Origin: Actinomycetales bacterium UBA1383
GTDB lineage: Bacteria > Actinomycetota > Actinomycetes > Actinomycetales > Actinomycetaceae
Assembly: GCA_002305415.1 (NCBI GenBank)
Contig: DBQX01000046.1
Span: forward strand, 111,314 to 175,313
Reading direction: 5' to 3'
DNA length: 64,000 nt
Shown here: positions 16,275 to 24,887 of the stretch, in pieces
Layout: every line of letters begins with the position of its first letter
How positions within the stretch are numbered: position 1 is the stretch's first letter
Made by a program: the position numbers and the translations under genes
The notes under the pieces: generated by a model
Seen by the model: only the letters and a program-made list of their open reading frames with translations
Told to the model about the DNA's origin: nothing
The model's database searches: none

Positions 16275-16991
16275 TCAGGCGGGTGTCCGCGCCTGTTCGC
16301 GACGCGCCGCCCACGTCGCGTACGCGATCCCGAACAAGGCCGCGATGCCGATCTGACCGGTCGTCAGCAGCCGTCCCGCCCCGGGTGCGGCCGCCGAGAT
16401 GAGGCTGATGGCCTGGATCACCGCGACCGCGATCACAATCGAGATGATGATGTGTCGCAGGCCCATCTTGGACCCGAAGGTGACGATCATGCAGCCGATG
16501 ATGCCGGGCACCGCGTAGGAGAAGGCGCCGAGGATGGAGGCGGGCAGGGCGGAGACCAGGGCTGCCCCGCCCACGATCACGACGAGCAGGATCGCGAGGT
16601 TCGTCAGCGTGGACGCCACGAGCCCGAAGACGGCCGCGAGTTCCGCCCTCCGGGATCCCGCCTCGGTCCCGAGCGCGTTCTGGACGGCACCTACGGCGGG
16701 CATCCTCATGTTGCCGATGTTCCCGGAGAGGAAGGACATGTAGGTGCCGACCGGGCCAAGCACCGGGAAATACGAGACCGGCTCGATCACCCAGATGACG
16801 CCCACGAAGCTGACCGCGAACACGATGCCGGAGGCGAGGACGGTCGTGTCCACCCCGTGACCGAGGACGACCGACAGGTAGACGGGAATCGAGAAGCTCA
16901 TGACGAGGGCGACGGACAGCGTGAGGCGCCCGATGCGGTGGACCCTCCGGGAGAATGCCGCGTCGTAATCGACCCGTTCCGTACCGTTCAT
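16275..16991 (-). CDS. Polytopic membrane protein, partner of the DUF5058-like gene
   Basis: A 238-residue membrane protein with about six helices (IGRLTLSVALVMSFSIPVYL, VLASGIVFAVSFVGVIWVI, FGLVASTLTNLAILLVVIVG, ILGAFSYAVPGIIGCMIVTF, HIIISIVIAVAVIQAISLIS, GQIGIAALFGIAYATW). A conserved-looking loop SYFPVLGPVGTYMSFLSGNIGNMRMPAV resembles a re-entrant transport loop rich in Gly/Asn/Ser. It starts 12 bases after the stop of the upstream gene with GGAGG before its ATG, so the two are one operon. Together they look like a two-subunit permease; the substrate is unknown. Confidence 0.72.
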   Translation of the reverse strand: MNGTERVDYDAAFSRRVHRIGRLTLSVALVMSFSIPVYLSVVLGHGVDTTVLASGIVFAVSFVGVIWVIEPVSYFPVLGPVGTYMSFLSGNIGNMRMPAVGAVQNALGTEAGSRRAELAAVFGLVASTLTNLAILLVVIVGGAALVSALPASILGAFSYAVPGIIGCMIVTFGSKMGLRHIIISIVIAVAVIQAISLISAAAPGAGRLLTTGQIGIAALFGIAYATWAARREQARTPA

Positions 16992-17003
16992 GATCTCTGC
17001 CTC

Positions 17004-17735
17004 CTATCCGTCAACCACGGCGCCCACGACCATGGCGAGCACGATCGCGAAACCCATGGACCACTCGGCGAGCCACTTCCACTTCGGATGCTGCCGGGAC
17101 AACCACATGAAGAACCACATGGCCGCGGCACCGACGATCAGTGCCGCGAGGACGCCGTAGGTGGGTGATGCGGGCGGCGCAGGGGACACGGTCTTGCGGA
17201 CCTCGCCCCACCCCATCGTGAAGAACACGACGAAGGGCGCGACCGCGCCGATGAGCTTGATCATCAGGGGGTTCGACTTGCTCAGCCTCTGCTGGGTGGT
17301 GTCGAGCCCCTTCGTGAGGAGGATCGTCGAGATCAACCACCCGGAGCCGCCCAGTGCCATGACCCACGCGGCGGTGGCCAGCAGTGTGGGCGTGAAGTCG
17401 GGGGTCCCGACTGTGTAGCCGGAGCCGGCGGCCGACGTCAGCGATTCGAACGCGGCGGAACCGATCACGCCCACACGGGACAGGGTGATCGGCGCGCCGA
17501 TCAGGCCGATGAGCACCACGGCGATGGTGAAGACGGCGACCGCGGGCCCCGCGGTCGCGATCGTGCCCACCTTGAGGGAACGGCGCACCTCCTCGGGACT
17601 CAGGACATCCGTGTCGCGCACATAGGTTCGCGCCATCCGGTAGTAGATCCACGTCTGCAGCAACACAACGGCGATGCTGCTGAGAGCGAGGACCCACACG
17701 ACCGGGCTGCTCGCGATCTGCAGGGTCTCCTCCAT
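17004..17735 (-). CDS. DUF5058-like membrane protein
   Basis: A 243-residue polytopic membrane protein that resembles DUF5058-type proteins; I assign this from its sequence pattern, not from a search. There are about six helices, including VVWVLALSSIAVVLLQTWIY, ATAGPAVAVFTIAVVLIGLI, LLATAAWVMALGGSGWLIST and LIGAVAPFVVFFTMGWGEV. Between helices 1 and 2 a charged cytoplasmic loop (RMARTYVRDTDVLSPEEVRRSLKVG) is prominent, and loop TSAAGSGYTVGTPDF could be substrate-facing. The ATG at 17735 has GAGGAG upstream and begins just before helix 1. It leads a two-gene operon with the next membrane gene. No soluble enzyme or binding protein is linked to it here. Confidence 0.6.
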   Translation of the reverse strand: MEETLQIASSPVVWVLALSSIAVVLLQTWIYYRMARTYVRDTDVLSPEEVRRSLKVGTIATAGPAVAVFTIAVVLIGLIGAPITLSRVGVIGSAAFESLTSAAGSGYTVGTPDFTPTLLATAAWVMALGGSGWLISTILLTKGLDTTQQRLSKSNPLMIKLIGAVAPFVVFFTMGWGEVRKTVSPAPPASPTYGVLAALIVGAAAMWFFMWLSRQHPKWKWLAEWSMGFAIVLAMVVGAVVDG

Positions 17736-17846
17736 CGTGTCTCCTCGTGAGCCCGGAGCCGCCACGGGAGGCGGCATCGCCCCGACAACCTGCAGGGTAG
17801 CTACTTCGAGCCCCGCCCGTTCCCCCAATCGTGGCAATCCTGACGT

Positions 17847-18455
17847 TCAGTCAGTCAGGACCTCGTCCATCCAGCGGCGCACCAGCCAGCGGCCGTTCAC
17901 GTCATCCACCACCACCACACCGGTGTTCAGCAAGACCCTCCGGGTGGTGAACCCGGCGTCGACGTTGCCCGCGTGGTATCCCGCCCACGTGCGGATGACT
18001 GCGCCGTGCGAGAAGAACACGGCGACGCCGTCGCCCACCACGCCTCGCGCGAGTTCGATCGCGGCGTTGTACCGTGCGAACACCTCCCACCCGGACTCGC
18101 CACCCCGCATCCTCAGGTCGAGGTCTCCGTGGGCCCACGAGTCGGCCACGCGGTGGTATTCGACAACCGACTCGAGGTCGGACCGCATCTCCAGGTCCGC
18201 GGCCAGGATCTCGCGGATGCCGGGGAGCACCACGGGTTCGATGCCGAGCTTCCTCGCGAGGGGAGCGGCCGTTTGGCCGGTCCGCGTCAGGGGCGAGGTG
18301 AAGATGCCACTGGCACCGGTCTCCGCGAGTTCCTCGGCCACCGCCTCCGCCTGTTGGTGGCCGACGGCGGTGAGGGGTGCCCCCGGCTCCGCGGTGTCCA
18401 GCGCGCGGGTGAGGTTGGCACGGGTCTGCCCGTGCCGCACGAGGATGAGTCTCAT
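17847..18455 (-). CDS. Histidine phosphatase superfamily protein
   Basis: A 202-residue phosphatase of the phosphoglycerate-mutase-like (histidine phosphatase) superfamily. The catalytic signature LVRHGQTRANL (residues 5-15) provides the phospho-accepting His and the first Arg, with SPLTRTGQTA the second Arg, a Glu in the MRSDLESV region and the second His in FFSHGAVIRTW. Substrate is not predictable; members dephosphorylate sugar phosphates, nucleotides or alpha-ribazole phosphate. It starts 11 bases after the glnE stop with GAGGAG before the ATG at 18455, so it is probably cotranscribed with glnA2-glnE. Confidence 0.9.
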   Translation of the reverse strand: MRLILVRHGQTRANLTRALDTAEPGAPLTAVGHQQAEAVAEELAETGASGIFTSPLTRTGQTAAPLARKLGIEPVVLPGIREILAADLEMRSDLESVVEYHRVADSWAHGDLDLRMRGGESGWEVFARYNAAIELARGVVGDGVAVFFSHGAVIRTWAGYHAGNVDAGFTTRRVLLNTGVVVVDDVNGRWLVRRWMDEVLTD

Positions 18456-18466
18456 GCCACCACTCC

Positions 18467-21421
18467 TCAGGGGAAGAAGACCGACTCGACGACGCGGCGC
18501 GCCCGCCGTGCCGTACGGAGGTAGTCCTCCTCGAAGTCGAGGGAGGATCCGGGCGGGTAGCCAAGCATCCGGGACACGACCGTGAGTTCGCGCCCCACCC
18601 TCGGGAGGACATCGGACTTCTGCGGCTTGTTGGTGACCAGCATGATGGCGTCCCGAACGCGGCTGGCCAGTTCCCACGCGTTTCGGAGTGCCTCGAAGTC
18701 GGGCCCCGACAGCGCACCTGCCCGCCAGGCTGCCTCGAGAGCCGGGATCGTCTGGGTGGTGCGCATGCCCGGATGCGCGTGCGCGAGCTGCAACTGCAGG
18801 AACTGTGCGGTGAACTCGACGTCGGTGAGGCCGCCACGCCCGAGCTTCAGGTGCCGGTTGGGTGGGACACCCCGCGGCATGCGCTCCGCCTCCACTCGCG
18901 CCTTCATCCGCCGCACGCTCACCACCGTCGCCTCATCGATTCCGCCAGGGCGGTAACGCACCGGATCGATCAGTCCGACGAATCGTGCGAGCAGGTCCAC
19001 GTCCCCAGCCACCGGGCGCGCCTTCAGCAGGGCCTGGCACTCCCACGGCTCCACCCAACGCTGGTAGTACTCCGCGTAGGAGGCGAGCGAGCGCACGAGT
19101 GGGCCGCGTCGTCCCTCGGGGCGCAGGTCGGCGTCGATGGCCAGCGCCGGCTCCGCGCTCGGCTCGGTGAGCACGGTCCGCACGCCCGTCGCCAGTTTCA
19201 TCGCGAAGTCGACGGCCACCTGGTCGTCCGAGACCGGCTCGTACACGAACACCACGTCGGCGTCGGAGGCGTAGTTCATCTCCTGGCCGCCGAGTCGGCC
19301 CATCGCGACGATCGCGAAGCGCGCGGGATCGGGGGACCCGGCCGGCAGTCCGAACTCGAGACGGGCGAAGTGGCGCGCGATCCGCAACGCCCCCACGATC
19401 GCGACGTCGGCGGCGTCCGAGATCATGCGCGCGCGCGCGGGATCGACGCCGTCGAGGACGTCCCCCAGGGCAGCCCGGGTGAGTTCGCGACGGCGCAGGT
19501 AGCGCACCGCCTCGACGGCCTGCTGGCGGTCATCCCGGCGGACGAGCAGCGCATCCAGTTCCCGGAGCAGCGATTCCGGGGACCGCGGCTGGAGGTCTGC
19601 CTCGTCGTCGAGCCAGGTGACGGACTCCGGGAGACGGGACATGGCAACCGTGGCGTAGGCACTGGAGGACAACACCTGGGCGAGGCGTACGCCGGCCGTG
19701 CCCGAGTCGCGCAGGAGCTTCAGGTACCAGTGGGTCTGCCCGAGTTCCTCGGAGAGCGTGCGGAACGAGAGCAGGCCGGCGTCGGGGTCCGGGCCGTCCG
19801 CGAACCATCCCAGCATCACCGGCAGCAGGTGGCGCTGGATCTGGGCGCGCCGCGTCATCCCCTCGGTGAGTGCGGAGATGTGGCGCAGCGCGCCGGCCGG
19901 GTCGCGGTAGCCGATGGCCTTCAGCCGCGCGGTGGCAGCGGTCGGATCGAGGGCGATGTCCTGGGGCGCGAGCCGGGCGGTGTGGGGCAGCAGCGGGCGG
20001 TAGAAGATCGCCTCGTGCAGCTCGCGCACCCGCCGGCGTGTCGCGAGCCAGGCCGAGTCGACGTCGTCCACCCCGAGCAGCCGGGAGAGGCGCCGCAGGT
20101 CCTCCGGGCGGGTCGGTACGACGTGCGAACGCCGCATGCGGTGCAGCTGGATGCGGTGCTCCAGGGCGCGGAGGAAGCGGTAGCAGTCCGCGAGTTCTGC
20201 GGCCTCGGCGCGCCCGACGTAGCCGCCCCGGGCGAGTGCCTCGAGTGCGGGCAGAGTCCCCCGGACGCGCAACTCGGGGTCCGTGCGGCCGTGCACGAGC
20301 TGGAGGAGCTGGACGGTGAACTCCACGTCCCGCAGACCACCCTTGCCGAGCTTGAGCTGCCGCTCGGCGTCCCGGGCGCGCACGTGGTCCTCCACGCGCC
20401 GACGCATCGCCTGCGAGTCCTCGACGAAGTTCTCGCGTTCCACCGCGCTCCACACGAACGGCTGGGTGGCGGCGACGTACCGGTCACCGAGCGCGATGTC
20501 ACCCGCCACCGGGCGGGCCTTGAGGAGCGCCTGGAACTCCCACGTCTTCGCCCACCGGCGGTAGTAGGCGATGTGCGAGTCGAGGGTCCGCACCAAGGGG
20601 CCGTCCTTGCCCTCGGGCCGGAGGTTCGCGTCGAGCGGCCAGAGCGGGGGCTCGGGTCCGGCCTCGGACACGATCTTCGTGACCGTCGTCGCGAGGCTCG
20701 TGGTGGCGGCGACGGCCGCCGTCTCGTCGGCGCCGTCACACACGTAGATCACGTCGACGTCGGAGATGTAGTTGAGCTCCTCCGCCCCGGTCTTGCCCAT
20801 CGCGATGATCGAGAAGGGGTGGCTCGCGGCGTCGGGATGGATGTGGCGTGCCAGTTCGAGCGCTCCGTTGAGCGTGGCGCCCACCAGGGTGGCGATCGCG
20901 GCGGAGACGGCCGGCATCACCTGCCGGGCTCCGTCCGGAGCGCCGGCCGCGGTGTCCAGGTCGAGGACGACGATGGTGAGCAGCTCGCGGCGGTAGAGGC
21001 GGCGCAGGGCGACCACCGCCTCGGCGGTCGTGTGGTCGCGCCGCGTCAACTCCCGGACGACGTCGAGGACGCGCTCGTACACCTCGGGGTACGGTTCGCC
21101 GGGGGTGTGGGGGGTCAGCGCATCCAGGAGGGACGCGTCCGCGATGAGGTGGTCCGCGAAGTACTGCGACGCCCCGAGGACCCGCAGCAGGGAGAGCCAT
21201 CGCCCGCGGTCGAGTCCGCGCGCCGCGGGCCCGCCAGGCGAGTCGAGCAGCCGGAGGAGGTTCAGGAGCGCGGCGTCCGGGTCAGCCGTCGACGAGAGGT
21301 CGGCGACGACGTCCGGGAGCTCCAGGCCGGCGAACGCGGGACTGGAGAGGAAGCGCAGCGCGCGAGAGGCGTCGAAGCCCCTGCGGGCGAGCTCCGACCG
21401 GAGCGAGGTGGCCTCACGCAC
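18467..21421 (-). CDS. glnE: Bifunctional glutamine synthetase adenylyltransferase/adenylyl-removing enzyme
   Basis: A 984-residue GlnE that adenylylates and deadenylylates the tyrosine of GlnA (Y402 of the 14.7-kb enzyme) according to nitrogen status. The two nucleotidyltransferase domains are clear: KTGAEELNYISDVDVIYV in the N-terminal half (adenylyl-removing) and RLGGQEMNYASDADVVFVYE in the C-terminal half (adenylyl-transferring). Each is followed by a PEGKDGPLVR or PEGRRGPLVRS motif and by LKLGKGGLRDVEFTVQ or LKLGRGGLTDVEFTAQF. The length is normal. The GTG at 21421 directly follows the TAA of glnA2 with no gap, so translation is coupled. The order glnA-glnE-glnA2 is the mycobacterial one. 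Confidence 0.96.
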   Translation of the reverse strand: MREATSLRSELARRGFDASRALRFLSSPAFAGLELPDVVADLSSTADPDAALLNLLRLLDSPGGPAARGLDRGRWLSLLRVLGASQYFADHLIADASLLDALTPHTPGEPYPEVYERVLDVVRELTRRDHTTAEAVVALRRLYRRELLTIVVLDLDTAAGAPDGARQVMPAVSAAIATLVGATLNGALELARHIHPDAASHPFSIIAMGKTGAEELNYISDVDVIYVCDGADETAAVAATTSLATTVTKIVSEAGPEPPLWPLDANLRPEGKDGPLVRTLDSHIAYYRRWAKTWEFQALLKARPVAGDIALGDRYVAATQPFVWSAVERENFVEDSQAMRRRVEDHVRARDAERQLKLGKGGLRDVEFTVQLLQLVHGRTDPELRVRGTLPALEALARGGYVGRAEAAELADCYRFLRALEHRIQLHRMRRSHVVPTRPEDLRRLSRLLGVDDVDSAWLATRRRVRELHEAIFYRPLLPHTARLAPQDIALDPTAATARLKAIGYRDPAGALRHISALTEGMTRRAQIQRHLLPVMLGWFADGPDPDAGLLSFRTLSEELGQTHWYLKLLRDSGTAGVRLAQVLSSSAYATVAMSRLPESVTWLDDEADLQPRSPESLLRELDALLVRRDDRQQAVEAVRYLRRRELTRAALGDVLDGVDPARARMISDAADVAIVGALRIARHFARLEFGLPAGSPDPARFAIVAMGRLGGQEMNYASDADVVFVYEPVSDDQVAVDFAMKLATGVRTVLTEPSAEPALAIDADLRPEGRRGPLVRSLASYAEYYQRWVEPWECQALLKARPVAGDVDLLARFVGLIDPVRYRPGGIDEATVVSVRRMKARVEAERMPRGVPPNRHLKLGRGGLTDVEFTAQFLQLQLAHAHPGMRTTQTIPALEAAWRAGALSGPDFEALRNAWELASRVRDAIMLVTNKPQKSDVLPRVGRELTVVSRMLGYPPGSSLDFEEDYLRTARRARRVVESVFFP

Positions 21422-22756
21422 TTACTGCCCCGAGAGGAATCGCTTCAGCTCCCACGGCGTCACCTGGCGGCGGTACTCGCGCCACTCCTGGTGCTTGTTG
21501 CGGATGACGAAGTCGAAGACGTCCTCGCCGAGGGTCTCGGCGACCAGCTCGGAACCCTCCATCTCGGCGACGGCCCGCTCCAGAGACGACGGCAGGGCGG
21601 TGATCCCCATCGCGCGGCGTTCGTCGTCGGTGAGCTCCCAGACGTTGTCATCCGCTCCCGGCGGCAGCTCGTACCCCTCCTCGATGCCCTTCAGCCCGGC
21701 CGCAAGGGTCACGGCGAGCGCGAGGTACGGGTTCAGCGCCGAGTCGGGCGACCGGAACTCCACGCGGGCAGAGGTGGACTTGTCGGGCTTGTACAGCGGG
21801 ACCCGGACCAGCGCCGATCGGTTGATGTGCCCCCAGCACACGAAGCTGGGGGCCTCGCCGCCACCCCAGAGCCGCTTGTAGGAGTTGACGTGCTGGTTGG
21901 TGATCGCCGAGATCTCGTGAGCGTGCCGGAGCAGGCCCGCGATGAACTGGCGTGCGGTGCGGGAGAGCTGGTACTCCCCGGCAGGATCCCAGAACGCGTT
22001 GCGGTCGCCCTCGAAGAGGGACAGGTGCAGGTGCATGCCGGAACCGGGGGCGTCGATGAGCGGCTTGGGCATGAAGGAGGCGATGAACCCCTGGGCCGCC
22101 GCCACCTCCTTCACGATCGTCTTGAAGGTCATGATGTTGTCCGCGGTGGTGAGCGCGTCGGCGTAACGGAGGTCGATCTCGTTCTGTCCCGGCCCGCCCT
22201 CGTGGTGCGAGTACTCGACCGAGATCCCCATCTGTTCGAGCAGCGCGATGGCGTCGCGGCGGAAGTCCGCCCCCTTGCCGCGCGGCACGTGGTCGAAGTA
22301 CCCAGCGCTGTCGATGGGGACGAGCTGGCCGTCCGGGCCCGGCATCTCGAAGAGGTAGAACTCGATCTCCGGGTGGGTGTAGAAGGTGAATCCCATCTCG
22401 GCGGCCTTCGAGAGCGCGCGCTTCAGCACCGCGCGGGGCTCGGTGCGGGCCGGCTCGCCCGCCGGGGTGAGGATGTCGCAGAACATGCGGGCGGTGCCCT
22501 GGTGCTCGCCGCGCCACGGCAGGATCTGGAAGGTCGAGGGGTCCGGCCGTGCGATCATGTCGGCCTCCGAGACGCGGGCGAGTCCCTCGATCGCCGAGCC
22601 GTCGAAGCCGATCCCCTCGGCGAAGGCACCCTCCAGCTCCGCCGGCGCGATCGCGACGGACTTCAGCACCCCCAGCACGTCCGTGAACCAGAGCTGGATG
22701 AAACGGATGTCCCGCTCCTCCACCACCCGAAGCACGTACTCCTGTTGCCGATCCAT
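21422..22756 (-). CDS. glnA2: Glutamine synthetase family protein (GlnA2 type)
   Basis: A 444-residue glutamine synthetase paralogue, shorter than GlnA. The fold motifs remain: IGFDGSAIEGLARV, PEIEFYLFE, HHEGGPGQNEIDLRY, KPLIDAPGSGMHLHLSLFEG and the LNPYLALAVTLAAGLKGIEEG end. The adenylylation region differs: there is no KNLYELPPEE-type motif, only YELPPGADDNVWELTDDE, so GlnE regulation through the same Tyr is unlikely. Mycobacterial GlnA2 is reported to have low activity and some paralogues glutamylate polyamines. The ATG at 22756 is preceded by GAGGAGGAA. A GlnR-like half-box lies about 85 bases upstream. Confidence 0.92.
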   Translation of the reverse strand: MDRQQEYVLRVVEERDIRFIQLWFTDVLGVLKSVAIAPAELEGAFAEGIGFDGSAIEGLARVSEADMIARPDPSTFQILPWRGEHQGTARMFCDILTPAGEPARTEPRAVLKRALSKAAEMGFTFYTHPEIEFYLFEMPGPDGQLVPIDSAGYFDHVPRGKGADFRRDAIALLEQMGISVEYSHHEGGPGQNEIDLRYADALTTADNIMTFKTIVKEVAAAQGFIASFMPKPLIDAPGSGMHLHLSLFEGDRNAFWDPAGEYQLSRTARQFIAGLLRHAHEISAITNQHVNSYKRLWGGGEAPSFVCWGHINRSALVRVPLYKPDKSTSARVEFRSPDSALNPYLALAVTLAAGLKGIEEGYELPPGADDNVWELTDDERRAMGITALPSSLERAVAEMEGSELVAETLGEDVFDFVIRNKHQEWREYRRQVTPWELKRFLSGQ

Positions 22757-22840
22757 GCGTTCCTCCTCGCGCCGCCGCGATCCTGCCACCCATCATCACC
22801 CATGGCGGGACGGCGCGCAGGCGCCCAGCCAGTCGCGGCT

Positions 22841-22856
22841 GTTAACTCTCGGTTAC
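22841..22856 (-). promoter_or_regulatory. GlnR-like half-box upstream of glnA2
   Basis: On the minus strand this reads GTAAC-N6-TTAAC, one a/b pair of the GlnR pattern with the correct 11-bp spacing. It lies between the divergent glnA2 and panB genes, 85 bases before the glnA2 ATG. It is weaker than the four-part box of glnA. Confidence 0.45.
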
Positions 22857-22916
22857 GGGGGTGCCGCCAAGTACGCTGGTGCACGCCGGAACGGCCCGCC
22901 CTGCGAGAGGATGACC

Positions 22917-23750
22917 ATGCCCGCCACTGACACACCCGGCGTCCCAGTACCCCATCGCGTGCGCGTCCACCACCTGCGGGAGGCGAAGCAGCGGCACGAG
23001 CCTCTGACGATGCTGACCGCATACGACGCCGTCTGCGCGCGCATCTTCGACGAGGCTGGAATCGACATGCTGCTGGTGGGCGACTCGATCGGCGACAACA
23101 TGCTCGCGCACCCGTCGACGATCCCCGTCACCGTCGACGAGATGATCCCCGCCGTCCGGGCCGTCTCGCGCACCGCGAAGCGGGCCTTCGTGATCGCGGA
23201 CCTGCCCTTCGGCAGCTACGAGGCCTCACCCGCGCACTGCCTCGCCACGTCGGTCCGGATGCTCAAGGAGGGCCACGCCCACGCCGTGAAGTTCGAGGGC
23301 GGCACCCACCTCTCAGGCCACGTGGCGCTGTGCACCCGCTCCGGGATCCCTGTGGTCGGGCACCTGGGGTTCACCCCGCAGGCGGAGAACCTGCTCGGAG
23401 GCAAGCGCGTCCAGGGGCGGGGGAACGCCGCGGCGGAGAGGCTCGTCACCGACGCCAAGGCGCTCCAGGACGCGGGCGCGGTCGCCGTCGTCCTCGAGAT
23501 GGTGCCGGCGCCGGTGGCCGCCCGCATCACCGAGGTGCTCGAGATCCCCACGATCGGCATCGGGGCGGGCCCGGATGTCGACGGCCAGGTCCTCGTGTGG
23601 ACGGACATGGCCGGCATGGGGTCGTGGTCGCCGCGCTTCGCGAGGCAGTTCGGGAGCGTGGGCGACGAGCTGTTCGCCGCGACGCGCCGCTACGCCGCCG
23701 CCGTCCGGGAGCGCCAGTTCCCGGGCCCGGAGCACACCTACCAGTCGTAG
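22917..23750 (+). CDS. panB: 3-methyl-2-oxobutanoate hydroxymethyltransferase
   Basis: A 277-residue PanB, which adds a hydroxymethyl group from methylene-tetrahydrofolate to 2-oxoisovalerate, the first committed step to pantothenate and coenzyme A. Motifs: MLTAYDAVCARIFDEAG, LVGDSIGDNMLAH (Mg-binding Asp), DLPFGSYEAS, KFEGGTH, VVGHLGFTPQ, VLEMVPAPVAARIT (catalytic Glu) and IGIGAGPDVDGQVLVW. The ATG at 22917 was preferred to the one at 22911 because GAGAGG would then have a 6-base spacer. A likely -10 is TACGCT near 22872. It is the only pan gene in the window and has the same position as Rv2225. Confidence 0.97.
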   Translation: MPATDTPGVPVPHRVRVHHLREAKQRHEPLTMLTAYDAVCARIFDEAGIDMLLVGDSIGDNMLAHPSTIPVTVDEMIPAVRAVSRTAKRAFVIADLPFGSYEASPAHCLATSVRMLKEGHAHAVKFEGGTHLSGHVALCTRSGIPVVGHLGFTPQAENLLGGKRVQGRGNAAAERLVTDAKALQDAGAVAVVLEMVPAPVAARITEVLEIPTIGIGAGPDVDGQVLVWTDMAGMGSWSPRFARQFGSVGDELFAATRRYAAAVRERQFPGPEHTYQS

Positions 23751-23751
23751 G

Positions 23752-23961
23752 TCAGCGGTTCCCCCACCGGTGGCGGTCGTCCTCCTCGTCCTCGTTCCAG
23801 CGACGATCGGCGTCCTCCCACTCCGCGTTCCGCTCGCGCGCGTGCTCCATGGCGTGTTCGGCTGCCTCGCGGGTGGGGTACGGACCCATCCGGTGCATCG
23901 CCTCGGAGACGCGTCCCTCCTCGACCTGCCGTGTCTCCAGGTTGAAGTAGTACTCGGTCAT
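23752..23961 (-). CDS. SPOR-like small conserved protein
   Basis: A 69-residue protein that opens MTEYYFNLETRQVEEG and continues with RMGPYPTREAAEHAMEHARERNAEWEDADRRW. This is the pattern of a small actinobacterial SPOR-like family often beside methionine aminopeptidase. The N-terminus would form two beta strands (the displayed tag-like text YYFNLETRQVEEG) and the middle a helix. The C-terminal 20 residues are mostly Asp, Glu, Arg and Trp. Function is unknown. The ATG at 23961 has GGAG 9 bases upstream. It is convergent with panB (stops 1 base apart) and divergent from map with a 34-base gap. Confidence 0.82.
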   Translation of the reverse strand: MTEYYFNLETRQVEEGRVSEAMHRMGPYPTREAAEHAMEHARERNAEWEDADRRWNEDEEDDRHRWGNR

Positions 23962-23995
23962 CTCGGGCTCCTGCCGTGAACGTAGACTCGTGACC

Positions 23996-24868
23996 ATGTT
24001 GGCTGATCGCGCACCCCGCGGCACCCTGAAACCCGGACGAATCTCGCCGCGCCGCGCCGTCCCCACCACCATCCCGCGGCCGGAGTACGTCGGACGCCGT
24101 GGGCCGGAGCGCGTGACCGCGTCCGAGGTGAAGTCGGAGGAGACGATCGAGCGCATCCGGCTCGCCGGGAGGCTCGCGGCACGCGCCCTGGTGGAGGTGG
24201 GCCGGGCGGTCCGCCCCGGCATCACCACTGACGAACTGGACCGCATCGGACACGCGTACCTCATCGACCACGGCGCCTACCCCTCCACCCTGGACTACAT
24301 GGGCTACCCCAAGTCGCTCTGCACGTCCATCAACGAGGTGATCTGCCACGGGATCCCGGACGACACCGTCCTGGCGGAGGGGGACATCGTCAACGTCGAC
24401 ATCACCGCCTACCTCGAGGGTGTCCACGGTGACACCAACGCGACGTTCCTGGTCGGCGAGGTGGACGAGGAGTCGCGCCTCCTGGTCGAACGCACCCGGG
24501 AGGCGATGATGAGGGGTATCCGGGCTGTGCGCCCCGGCCGCGAGGTGAATGTCATCGGCCGGGTGATCGAGGCGTACGCACGCCGCTTCGGCTACGGCGT
24601 GGTTCGCGACTTCACCGGCCACGGGGTGGGCGAGGCCTTCCACTCGGGACTCGTCATCCCGCACTACGACGCCGCCCCCTTCCACAACGACGTGATCGAG
24701 CAGGGCATGGTGTTCACCATCGAGCCAATGCTGACTCTCGGCACCATCGAGTGGGACCAGTGGGATGACGGCTGGACCGTGCTCACGAAGGACCGGCGTC
24801 GCTCCGCGCAGTTCGAGCACACGGTGGTGGTGCGTGCGGACGGCGCCGAGATCCTCACCCTGCCCTGA
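23996..24868 (+). CDS. map: Methionine aminopeptidase type I
   Basis: A 290-residue type I methionine aminopeptidase that removes the initiator Met from new proteins. The five metal ligands are visible: two Asp in NVDITAYLEGVHGDTNATF, His in FTGHGVGEAFHSG, Glu in FTIEPML and Glu in QFEHTVVV. The N-terminal 45 residues are the actinobacterial extension with PGRISPRRAVPTTIPRPEYVG, a PxxP-rich segment thought to contact the ribosome. The ATG at 23996 is preferred to the GTG at 23990 because TAGACT ends 7 bases before it. It pairs functionally with the peptide deformylase at 46.5 kb. Confidence 0.96.
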   Translation: MLADRAPRGTLKPGRISPRRAVPTTIPRPEYVGRRGPERVTASEVKSEETIERIRLAGRLAARALVEVGRAVRPGITTDELDRIGHAYLIDHGAYPSTLDYMGYPKSLCTSINEVICHGIPDDTVLAEGDIVNVDITAYLEGVHGDTNATFLVGEVDEESRLLVERTREAMMRGIRAVRPGREVNVIGRVIEAYARRFGYGVVRDFTGHGVGEAFHSGLVIPHYDAAPFHNDVIEQGMVFTIEPMLTLGTIEWDQWDDGWTVLTKDRRRSAQFEHTVVVRADGAEILTLP

Positions 24869-24887
24869 CGGAGCGTCAGCGCTCCGT
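24868..24887. terminator. Hairpin between map and the LppM-like gene
   Basis: An 8-bp inverted repeat (24868-24875 with 24880-24887, four-base loop) starts on the last base of the map stop codon; the stop codon of the convergent lipoprotein gene begins in the loop. It probably serves both genes. Confidence 0.6.

Noticed and set aside
18773..22930. A 1385-codon open frame on the plus strand over glnE and glnA2
   Set aside because: Its translation is Arg/Gly/His-rich low-complexity without motifs and lies exactly opposite two genes with full family motifs. Long antisense frames are expected at this GC content. The same holds for 1492-4119 (+), 37286-39529 (-) and 54698-57214 (+).
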